Source of the DNA: Ianthella basta
Taxonomy: Eukaryota > Porifera > Demospongiae > Verongiida > Ianthellidae
Length of the DNA: 64,000 bases
Assembly (NCBI GenBank): GCA_964019415.1
Contig: OZ025869.1
Coordinates: forward strand, 9,849,714-9,913,713
Reading direction: 5' to 3'
Below the pieces are notes generated by a model that did not search any database, was not told where the DNA came from, and was given only the letters and a program-made list of their open reading frames with translations. A program made the position numbers and the translations under genes. Position 1 is the stretch's first letter. Each line of letters opens with the position of its first letter. Shown one piece after another: positions 11,201-23,483 of this stretch.

Positions 11201-14200
11201 CTTCATTAATCATCATATTGTCTGCATCACTTGTCAGTGTGTACTCATGCATTTGGGTGTTTAAGCAACATCTTGTTGTCTGCATCACTTGCAGTCACAG
11301 GACATGATACAGGATCAACTTACACCATACTGAGAGAAGAACGAAGCTGCTTGTTCGCTGCCCCTTTCAAGTGCTGCACTTGCCAAAGACTCATACTGCA
11401 AGGACATGTGCAAACGATGATACACTTTAGCTGCACAACCAGTTCAGCTCACTCCAACCTTTACACTAAAACTTTTACTGACAGTATGACAGCAATCTTG
11501 AGTTATGCACTCAAGGACATCACACACAAAGTAGATTTACATGCACTCACATACCACACTACCGGCCTCCATTAACATTCCTAATCACAAACAATCATTG
11601 CACAGTACTCACAGTGTAGTCTTGCGCATGTACCAGTGTCTGCAAGATGCACTTGCTGGCTTCTATGTACACTTTCTCATATGTGGTGTGAAATGTTTCC
11701 GGCTGTAAGGGATGAAAGATAAAGCATCTACAATAATTTTACTCACAACCTTGCATTTCAGTTGACAGAGTATTCTGGGACATATAACACATTCACTCAC
11801 ACACCATAGGGTTAAAAAGCACTTCAAGATAAAAAAAGTGTTTATGGCTCATTCCTCATTTTGTTGCAAAAAGAAAATTTTACAGACTTCACATTCTAAA
11901 ATCATGGTTGCTGGAGGCAGTGGTGCCAAAATATTCATGGGTGAAAACTAGCAGATGTGCTGAGTGCAATAATAAAGGTGTATATTTCAGTATCACAGTT
12001 GTCCCTTTTACTACTTCAACCACTGTGACTGCCAGGCTTGTTACTTGAGGGTCTTTTTATCTCATTTCTATGTAAGTAGTGAAGCTATCACCACATTCTG
12101 CTGCACCTGCAGCACCTAGGTTCCGCACTAATCCACCACTAAAAATACAAAAACCAATCGTACAAGTGATTAAAAATGGCAGGGAAATGCAGGACTGTGA
12201 ATGTCCTTCAAACGGCACGCTGGTTGCCTTTGGCCGAGGCTAGCCACGTATGCATCTCCAATTGGACATACGACAGTGTTGCTTCTGAACTGGAAGGCTA
12301 GGCAAATGAACGTAGCTAAAGCGTTCAATTACATCATCATAAAATGGCGTCTCTCATGCAGCAATGTCCCTGGAAGGCCTGGAAACCCTGCATTGCAAAA
12401 CCTGTTCGCATAGCTTTCTAACCTAAGAAGGAGTACAGTCAGTAGAAAGCTGCATAACACTGTGGTGAAAGCTTTTTCTGACTCACTATGGTTCGTGCAC
12501 TACTGCTGTCAGAGAACGAGGAGGAGGAGGAGGAGGAGGAGGGGGAGGGGGAGGGGGAGGGGGAGGGGGAGGGGGAGGGGGAAGGGGAGGGGGAGGAGGA
12601 GGAGGAGGAGGAGGAGGAGGAGGAGGAGAAGAAGAAACACAAAAAATGCTGAGGTCCTTTTCGGTAGAAGCATGCAGTTTACTTGGTAGTAAGGTAAGTC
12701 CTGAGTGGTATATAACCGACACTTTGTCATGGGTAGCCTTTTTTTGCCATTTTTTAGCTGTACACAGCAATAGCGCTACTTTTCGTTTGTATTACAGCAT
12801 ATAAACAACCACCACCACCCCTACATACAGAAGATAAGCTGATAAGCATGCAGCTACTATCTTCCAACCCCATACTTCAAAGCAATTTATGTCTACAGCG
12901 GGGATTAACAGTGGTTTCACCATTAGCTATTGTTGTTGCTGCTTTTGCAATATTATTGTGTTAGGACAACTCGGTAAGAATACAATGTTAAAAAATTTTC
13001 TTGTTATCGCCTGTACAGCATATAAGCACCTGTCAGTTACTCCTTACCTTGCTGAAGGTCTCAAACATGAAGCACAGCTGCATTAGCTCTGTAGCCCAAT
13101 GTGGTCCATCATCATAACATAAGTGGTACATTGGACAGGTCTGAGAACCTGCAACACGGCGACACTAAAGATTCAAAAATAAGGATCTCACTTAATAGCT
13201 TTGTTGCATCATAATAATAATAATTACAGTCAGCAATTTCTAATCATACAATAGTAAGCACAGCACAGCATGAAGCAAACCATATAACACAGCACACAGT
13301 GCAGTAAACAAAAAGTTAAAATGCTGTTTCACTCACAGTATCACCTTGGTTAGGAAGATCTGGTATTTGGAATATAGAAATCTATGGGCACAGTAAGGAA
13401 TCATTCATACAACTCCTTAATTAAGCAAGCATGGCAATATCAATCTCTCAATATAACTTACAGCTTCCTTGTACTGCTCCAGTTGCTTCTTTGCCTTAAC
13501 AGAGAATTGGCGAATGACATCATTCTAGGAGTGCGAGCAGAGACAGTATCCTGTGCCTATACTAAATATGTATAATGAACATTCTCACAGCATACTTACA
13601 ATGTCTCCAATGAAACCACTCATGGCATCCATTAATCGCTTAGCACATTTGAAATCCTCAAAGTTGACTGACACCACAAAAGGCATCTCAAATATCTCTC
13701 GTAATTCATTTTTGTCAAAAGCTTTTATGTCACCTTCAAGCTCATGTAGGACCATTTCAACTATTTCTTCATCCCCTCCAATGCATGCCAGAGCTAGGAT
13801 GGAAGTTGAGCCCTATGTAACAGACGAATGTAAGCATTGTTGCCATGATGATACTGAAATATTGATCTCAGAGTAAAATGGCAATCTCCACTTATGCATC
13901 ATCATCTGCACAACTGCTTCGGCCCATAGGTATTGTTTAAATATGGTGTGAACTGTGAAGTGGGTCAGTTTCTCAAATCCGTTTACACATGTCCATCACT
14001 CCACTGCTGTTACTTACCCCAGCCTTGAATCTGACGTCAGCACCTTCATCAAGTAGAACTCTCGCCACCTCTACATGCCTACCAAGAACAGCCTGAGCCA
14101 GGGGAGTTAAGTGAAAAGTGCCCTTTTTCACTTCCTGTATGTAGACGAAAGTGATAACAGACACAACCTAACTAGGGGATTAGTGGTACAACAAGTATTT

Positions 14201-14415
14201 TGAGTTGAAAAACTCGTGGGATGCAGGGCGCCCCTGAACTCGAACTACTTACTAGCAATCTTCATATGAATGTACAGTAGTTGGGGATACAGCAAGGCTG
14301 ATGGCCTGAAATATACATCAAGATGCAATAGACTGTTTGGTTTGCAAGAGTTTCAAGTCACCAGAACAGCCACACACAAACACACATGCGTGCACACACA
14401 CGCACACACACACAC

Positions 14416-14504
<89 letters not shown>

Positions 14505-17500
14505 CATACGCATCTATCACCGAACTTCACTAGCCAAAACTTTGAATCAATGAAGCCAAACGTTTTGACAACTATGCAGTTGTCATCGTCAGTGGCTAAT
14601 TCAAAACAAAAGATAAGTTCGCTTTAAGTAGACTAAAAAGACAGTAAAAAGGTGTGAAATCAAAACAGGAGTGACAGCTAATGACATACATGAATAAATT
14701 AACCGTTGAAATTAAGGGGGGGGGGGGGCAGAGTTAGTGATCTAATTAGAAAACAATGAATTGTACAGCATTGAGCCTTTGTCCCTGTTTAATGGTCTGA
14801 CCTGTGATCTAATGTATATTCTAAGTCTCTGGTGTAAATGTGGCTGGTGGTCTAGCACTTTGACGTTGTCCCAATCCACTGGGTGGTGGGCTCCCCAGGC
14901 ATGCTCTGCCAGTGCAGAGGTGGCTGCTTGCCCTGACTTCATCGCCCGCCTGTGCTCAGTCAGCCGTTGGTCAAGGCGTCTGCCGGTCTGACCGACATAG
15001 GTGGCAGGGCAGCCAGCACATGGGACCTGGTACACCACACCAGAGAGTTCCTTCTCTGGGACACGGTCTTTTGGTCTTGTCAGAAGCTGCCTGAGTATTG
15101 TGTGTGGCCTGAAGGAGACCCTGACACTTACTGGAGCAAGGATGTGTCTCACTGCCTCCGACACCACCCGCACGTAGGGTAGTGTGATGGCTGGGCCCTG
15201 AGTGTCATCTTGGCCCACCGGTCTGGTGGACCGCACCATCGAGTGGCTTTGGATCATCCCTTTGGGGTAGCTGTTAGCAGTGAGGACCTGCCTGAGGTGC
15301 CTCGTCTCTTCATCCTTGCCTACCACAGAAGAGTTGATGGTCTCTGCTCTGCTGTGTAGTGTTCTGACAACTGCGACTTTGTAGGCAAGGGGGTGGTGGG
15401 ATGGAAAGTCCAAGTACCTATCAGTGTGTGAAGGCTTCCTGTAAACTGTTGTCGACACTGAGCTGTCAGGGTTATGTCTTAGTAGCACGTCGAGGAATGG
15501 CAGCTTCCCGTCCGACTCCACTTCTACTGTGAAGCAGATGCTTTGCTCCACCCCGTTCAGATGGTCCAGGAACTTCTGCACATCGTCGGCTGGTAGTACT
15601 GTGCATGCGTCGTCAACATACCGTTTCCAGAACTGGGGATGCACGTCTGTCGTCGCCAGAGCTCTCTGTTCCACGTCTTCCATCACTAGGTTAGCAACTG
15701 TCACCGATACTGGGGACCCCATTGCCGTGCCAAATGTCTGTCTGTACACCATCCCACAAAAGCCCAGGAATGTGGTGGAGAGGCAGAATTCTATGAGCTC
15801 CATCACTTCCTTGACACTCAGGCACGTGCGGTCACTCAGGGCACTGTCTTCCTGCAACCACTGTTGTGCCACCGCCAGAGCAAGGTCCATCGGGACATTG
15901 GTAAATAGCGACACCATGTTGAATGAGGCAAGGACCTCACCCTCCTGCAGGACTTGCGGTTGGATAAATTCACAGAAGCTGTGGGAGTTCCGTACATGGG
16001 AAGAGGAGTGACACACGCACGCACGCATGTGCACACACACAGAGAGTGAGAGAGATGAGGGTAGATACAGAGTGTGAGCTAGCAAGGTCTGTTGTAAAGG
16101 GAGGAACATTTCAGCACTTGTTAACTGCCCATAGTGTAATTTTGATTCCTCTAGGAGTACTAACCTTTGCACACTTCAGTACCATGATTTCCTGAAGTGC
16201 ACCGCACTGTTCCGCTGTCTCACCGAACTCCACGAGGGTAGCTAGCTAGCTTCCCATCATGCGCAATATCAGGCTTTTCTGCTGAAAATCAAGCCAATTC
16301 GTCCAAGGTACCTCATTGCGTTGGTGTCAGACAGCACAGTAGTGCTGTCTATGTAGGGATGGTGGTCGTTGTTTGTATGCTATAATACAAACGAAAAGTA
16401 GCGCTATCACCGTATAGGGCTGAAAATCGGCAAAGAAGTCTACCCAAGAGGAAGTATCTGTTGCATACAATTCAGGACCAACCTTACTTCCCAGCGAAAG
16501 CATGTGCTCCGGCAGAAAACGACCTCAACATTTCCCTATTTCGTCTTCTTCTTCTCTGACAGCATTAGCGAATGAACCATGAGTAGAAGGAAACCTTTAC
16601 CACAGTTTAATTCGCCCTCTAACTGGCTGTATTCCTTTGTGGGTTAAGAAACCTCCGCAAACAAGATTCGCAAGTGAGGGTTTCTGGACCTTCGACAGTC
16701 GTTGCTACGCGAGAGACGCCATTTTAACAAGATATAATGAATGCTTTGGCTACATTGGTTCGCCTAACCCTCCTTCAGATTTAGTTCAATAGCCTAGCAA
16801 CGCCGCCGCAGTCCAATTGGAGGTGCGTGGGTTGCCATCCCAGACCAAAGGTAGCTTGCACGCTGCTTGAAGGATATTCGCGGTAGTGCATTTCACCACC
16901 ATTTTCTAATTACTACACAGTTGGCTTCCGGTCGCCTTTTCCGTATTCTTTTTGGTAGGTTAGCGCAAAACCTAGGTGCTAGCCCTCACCTTAAGCTCCA
17001 GGATTACAGAAATGCAGTACATATGCCTGCACCATTGCCTTATGGTTGAGACTAAGTGTGTTGCTTCTGCTTAGCTGCCCATTATAAAAAGTACAGAAAC
17101 TAGAAATAATAAAAATTTTCTACAAAAATTGTAAGAATGTAGGGATGGCATACAAAGTACAGAAACAAGTAAAGGCTGTTACACAGTGGAGCATTAACCA
17201 TCGTCCCTACATTCAAGGATGTAGGACTATAAGGTGCACCATCCTTGTATGTAGGGACCATGGTTAATGCTCCACTGTATAACAGCCTTTACTTGTTTCT
17301 GTACTTTTTATGCCATCCCTACATTCTTACAATTTTTGTATAAAATTTTTATTATTTCTAGTATTATAATGAACAAAGGGTTCTAAGCCCGCATTAACTA
17401 ATTAAAAAGCACTATGCAATAGAGGAAGCTTAAATGTAGTAAGTCGATAGCGACTTGTCTCAGAGCGCCACCATTTTAAAATGCCCGTCGCTCGGTCTTC

Positions 17501-20500
17501 ATGATAATTGGAGCTATATCTCACAGGAGAGTCCTTCAATAGGCTTCTCACTAGTATTACCGTGTAAACGCATACCTATGTCCTAATTTCGTTTAATAAA
17601 TAGATGGAGATATACGAACATAGATGATTGGGAGCCTTGTAAAGTGTAGACCTCAAACGCCGCCATCTTGAATTGCCTGAAATTTACATTCATAGTCCAT
17701 TACAAACATGAAGCCATACAAATACCTATAAGTGGAATCAATATAGGGCGCCTTTGGTGCCACAAAAACGTAACATGCACACTGTAGGGCAGTGTGAATA
17801 ATACAGAACATTGGGCACTGGAATCTTATTTAAGCTGGTTAAACCGTTAGCCTAATAGACCAGTTGCGCGTAACTCAGGAATGTTGTGGTTAAGGCGATA
17901 ATTGCATATGACGTCATCACTGGTGGCAGTTTAATACATTGAAAAGATAGGGGAAAAGGTGTTGCATCGGCAGCCTCGAGCGCTTCGTGCCGAATGTTTC
18001 CATTTAGATGGCCTGACTGAATGGTTCGCACGAGTACGCACCTGACGGTCGTTGATTGAAGTTGCTAAGGCTTACGGTTGCCGAGATCGAGACTCGTGAA
18101 GGGGAATTCGCCGACATGAGCGACCGGAATGTGGTAAACGAAGACTTCTTGACACGGTTTTGGCAAAAGCACCACAGCAGTTACCGAGATGGAGATGTCT
18201 GGAGTGTGACTAACCGGCGAGTAACGGCTAATAAGGCTATGACCCACATCCTTGCGTTATCATCGCTACCTGTAGCTAACCTTGATACTTTGTAGGTGGT
18301 AGTTCAACTAGAAACTATTCTGTGTCCAGGAGTGTCGAAAGATCCTGTAGAGAAGTATCGTTCGCCACATTTTTGTCGGCGAGTTCTCCTTCATGAGTCT
18401 CGATCTCGGCGACCATAGGCCGTATAAACCTCAATCAACGACCGTCAAGTGCGTATTCGTGCGTATCATCCAGCCGAGACATCTAAATAGGATCATTCGG
18501 CACGAAACGCTCGAGGCTGCTCGTGCAACACCTTTTTGCCTACCTTTTCAATGTATTAAACTGCCACCAGTGATGACGTCATAGGCAATTATGACGTACT
18601 GCATTCCTAAACGCTTATGCGCAACTGGTCTATTCAGACTACCTTCCAAGGTATCCAGGCAATAGTACAAGACAAATCACAGTGTGTTAAAGTAGGAAGA
18701 ATACGGCAGTGAGGTACGAGGGACTGGACCAGAAGGTATCTGAAAACCATCACGGTATCACCATAGTAGTAGTGGAAAGAATCAGTTGCACAACACAACT
18801 GCCTTGATGGAATCTTAAGCCCATAGGGTTCGCCCACCCTGTGCTGCATTCAAGGAACAGCAAGTTCACCAGTCAACCATCTTGAATCTATTCATAAGAA
18901 TTGTAGGTGCATAGGGGCTGGCTTACCCATGCAGAGTCTACATCAGCTCCATGTTCAAGGAGGTACTTCACAACATCCTCATGACCATTTGCTGCTGCTA
19001 AGAGCAGCGGAGTAGTTGCATCCCGAGCAGCTGCATTCACCATATTGGCACTCCGCTGCACCAACATCCGCACAATCTCCAGGTAGCCTCTACTCGCTGC
19101 AATGTGTAGGGCAGTATACAAATCCTGCAGGTAAGAAGGTGAGAAACAACATTAAATGAGCTTAGTCTATAGTCTGAATTTTCATTATATCCAGCTACGA
19201 GTATTAGAGCAAATTAAAAGCACTATCTGTGATTCTTACAGGATAATCCATGCAGTGCCAAATGCTAGTCATACAATGAAGTCACAATAGCTCTATCTCA
19301 AATCCTTGCATATCAGATGACAGATAATCCTCAACTTGTACCATAATGTGTGGGCATTTCTTTTGATGTGGTTAGTAGGATGCGTCTATTTGCTCCCTTG
19401 AAAATTTGGTAAGCCATATGTTAACACAGTGTCACCCAACCTTTCTTCTTGTCACCCTCCCTTCATTCATGTAACATTAGTTTTGCCCCACATTGAGGGA
19501 TTATCAAGATACAACATTGACTGTAGATTACACTCTCACCTGGCTTCGAAGCTCAACATCAATCAATTTCACTATGCTCTCATGGTCTTCAGTAGCATTA
19601 ACTACAAGATCCAAAAGGTATTCCATGATGTGCTGGTGACCACCAAAGGCAGCTGCATGAAGCGGGGGCAATCGACTCTGTGCAAGAAAAACAGATAGCT
19701 GGATTACAGTTAAGATGCTGCTTGGCTAGTAATGTTTCATGTGCACTGTCCAAGCTCAATAAATCAATACCTGTATCCTACTAATCTGGCACGCTAAACC
19801 CAATATCTCATTATTGCATGGGGGAGGAAGAGAAGTAGGGGGTAGCAGCTATTGTCAATTTCACACCCAGCTTGACCAATGAAAATCGACGCCAACCAAA
19901 TCACATTGTCAGTAATTGGAACTTGCTGCTCCACTGGTATTTATTGGCTGAGTTTCTCCTGACTTTCAAATCATTGCTTCAGTCCAAGGAGCCTCCAAAC
20001 CTGCTTGAATGCCTCAGTATGGCAGCGAGATCACAGGGCTATGTGCACCTGAAGCCTGTGCAGCAATACACCATGATTAAACTGGGATGTTTTGCAGAAT
20101 TCCCTTGTGAGCTCAGTCTCCACATTTGCTACAAGTTTGCTACAATGCTTGGGATGGTATCGCTGCCTGGCAGCCTTACTGAACTAGCAGTGCCTGGTTT
20201 CACTAATCTCTTGGCTAGGAACAAACTCTGGGCTAGGTTCCTTGAACGTGAGAGCTCCAGGAGCTTTCTCTTCTCCCTGGGTGGCACTTCAGCGGCAGCG
20301 TAGACACAACATGTTGTCTTCGATCGAATCCTGGCAACTTTCGCCTTCAGACACTGCATCGAGGCTGTCCTGATGTCAAAATTAACACTTGCATGCATTG
20401 CTGATAAATGCTCATTGCTTGAGGTGTGAAATTGACAATAAAGAGTTTTAGATCGGCGCTTACGTTGAACTTTGAACGGTATGGGACGAATTGTGACGTC

Positions 20501-23452
20501 ACAACGTTTACGGTACAAATGATAATTTACATACACTGGAACGCCGCTTCACACGTACTTAACGCTGGAATTTCATCGTGTACGTTGCGGTTTAGGCTTG
20601 TCACGTGACTCATTAATGATGTAATGTGATGTCAATGTTTAGTGTAAACACTGATCTAAAAAACTCTCAATTAGTTACTAGACCTTACTTCTCTTCCACC
20701 CTCACATCATAATGAGAATTTGAGTCTAGCGCACCAGACTAGTATCCTACAAGCATGCGTTGAACTAATTGCAGCTACAAGTAACTCCATCACAAGCAAT
20801 TAAATGAGGCACATATACAATACAAATGACCATTGCTGCCATTCACCCAAATCATCGATTTAGCCTCTGTGCTAGCAAGCCATAACACTACAACACATAC
20901 ATCATATACTCATTTCCCAAATGTGTTCACTTACTGGTTTGTGGAGTTTTCCACCCAATGTTTCACTGCGAAACAGTTTGAGAGTCATTGCCCGCACTAG
21001 ATTTTGCACTGTGGGTAGATCACCCATAATGCACCCAACTGAGACAGGAGTGACTCCAGTGCTCTGTACAGAACAGTGAACAGACAGCAAGCATCTTGCC
21101 ATAGTTGTGGCAACTACCACACATTTCATGCTTGATATATTGTGCCCACCAAACATTTCACACATGCAGCAACTAGACACATGATTGCAAGTAACATCAG
21201 CAACACACCGACTGAGCATCAAGATCAGCATTCATGTCCCAGATGAGATGGTATGTCAGCTCCAGATTTCTCAAGATTGCAGGAAAATGAAGGCAGGACC
21301 GACCAAGCTGCAGTGCGAATACAAACAAGTTAAATGTCTTGGGACTGCCAAACTGGCAAAACCAAGTAAAAGTATGTGTACATGTGTCCATTAGGTGAAT
21401 GCTGAACACACACATAGATGCAAACACACATAGATGTTAGCAAAATGTTAGCATTTCGTTTCATTTTTACAGAAAGATTAAACCATTCTATAGTCCATCT
21501 GCTTCATTCTGTTTAGACAGAGCAGTTGTGGAATGAAACAATTTGAGGTGCAACATGGAATGATTAAGTACAGTCCAAAGTAACTGGCATGCACTGTTGT
21601 GCCTTTTTATTTTAAAGGAAATTTCTATTATACCACTATTATAACTAGTGTATAAAAATTCCTTTAGAGTTAAAAAGGATTTAGGAATGGCCAGCAGAAA
21701 AATCATAGAAACAAGTAACAGTAACTCAACACCATGATGAACCACATTGCCGTGAAGTTTGCTATGCATTCCTAATTTCCTTGTAGCTACATGGGACTAG
21801 CTAGCTAGACATTTGGGACCACCAGGAAATTAGGAGTGCATAGCGAACTTCATGGCAATGCGGTTCATCATGGTGTTGAGTTACTGTTGCTTGTTTCTAT
21901 GCTTTTTCTGCTGGCCATTCCTAAATCCCTTTTAATTCTAAAGGAATTTTTATACACTAGTTTGTACAGTTTTTGCACATCCAAAGAACTATGGTTACAC
22001 CAGCTGCAGATTAATATCAGCGCTGACTAATACCCCTTCCTTAAATTAGCTGCAGATTGTGCAGAGCGTCGAGCACAGTTATGCCACTTCAGATAAAGCA
22101 GCTGCCGTGTAGTGCACAGTATACTAGCGCAACAAAATGGTGGCATTGGGGTATCTTTAATACACGGGGAGGACAAATTTCCTGCCTACTCCAGCGCTGT
22201 ACTTATCGGATTGCTGCCGGCGTTCAGATCCTAGTTCTTGACTTAGGTACGTAAGTCATCGTACACGAATTGGGGCCGTAGGTGCTCTGTGTCGTGCGCT
22301 GTGTGTGCGCAAAAATTCTGTGGGAATGAGAATAAGAAGAATATGAAAAAAAGAAATGGGATTTGGGCAGCCTATGACGCTTTTTTCTTATGAGCACTCC
22401 AGGTTGCATTTGGGCACGCTGCCGTCGTCAATACATCAAAAGTAGCCTATCCATGGCCTTTAATTGTTCTTTGCCTCTGCCGTTTAGCTAGTTTCACTGA
22501 AGCGCACTAATACATTAAGATAGGAGACGCCATTTTGAACCGGGCACATTCCTAAACAGACGTCACGAGCGTGACGTCTGATATACACAAACACATTTCG
22601 ACTAGTAACAGTGAGCCAGCACACATTAAAATGAACACTTCTGCATATGACATGTGGAACTGTCAGAAAACAAACAAGTATTTCAAGTTAAAAAACTCGT
22701 GGGGCGCCAGGGCGCCCCTGAACCTCGAACTACTTGCTAGCAATTTTCCCATGTACGCTCAGTAAATCAGATAGTTGGGGGTATATACAGTATTGTTGTT
22801 GGCCTGAAAGATACATCAAGACACACTAGACCATTGGGTTTGCAAGAGTTTCAAGTCTCCAGAGCAGCCAGTCATATCCAGTGAAAGCATCCCTACCAAA
22901 CTGTCAAATGTTTGCCTACTGCATTTTGATCTATATGACATTCTGAATGAGCAATTGTTCCTTTGTGCCTGGAGGAGGAGTGTGCTGGCTGAAAGGCTAC
23001 CCTATGATGACTCTATGAGCGAATCATGGCTATAATTATGTGTCATGACTCGCTGGTCTCCTATTATTGGCCTACAGGTCACTAGACTTCTGTTGTATTT
23101 AGGGCTGTACCTCGCAGAAAAACAGTTAAGTAACCTTCTTACCACAATACTATTACTTAAACATGTTCTAGAAACACTTTGCGTTCTTTGGATACACGGC
23201 GAAATATAAAGAAAGATGGTTTTGAGCCTAGCAAACAGAAAGCGTCGAGCGCGCGGCCATTTTACAATGTCCGTCAGTGATAATTGGAGCTGTATCTCGC
23301 AGAAGAGACGTTCCTTAGGCTTTTTATTAGTATCACTCTATTAACACATGTTTATGACCACATTTCGTTCGATTAAAACACGGCGAAACGTCATTAGAGA
23401 GGATTTAAAGCTTTGTAAAGATTGACGTGAGCGCCTCCATTTGCAATGACAG

Positions 23453-23483
<31 letters not shown>

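Noticed and set aside
12439-12770. Long Pro, Ser, Leu and Arg homopolymer frames
   Set aside because: Artefacts of the GGA/GGGGGA tract, absent from the other copy of the repeat.
14270-14627. Thr-His and Val-Cys repeat frames
   Set aside because: Translations of the (CA)n microsatellite.
15529-16011. 160-residue plus-strand frame
   Set aside because: It is the shadow of the Penelope-like RT gene on the opposite strand.
16012-16172. N-terminal extension of the Penelope-like frame
   Set aside because: The sequence matches repeat B at 2072-2400, so the open frame is a chance fusion rather than part of the polyprotein.
19872-20536. Overlapping frames of 143 and 135 residues on opposite strands
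   Set aside because: No domain, no splice support, and located in an intron of gene alpha.
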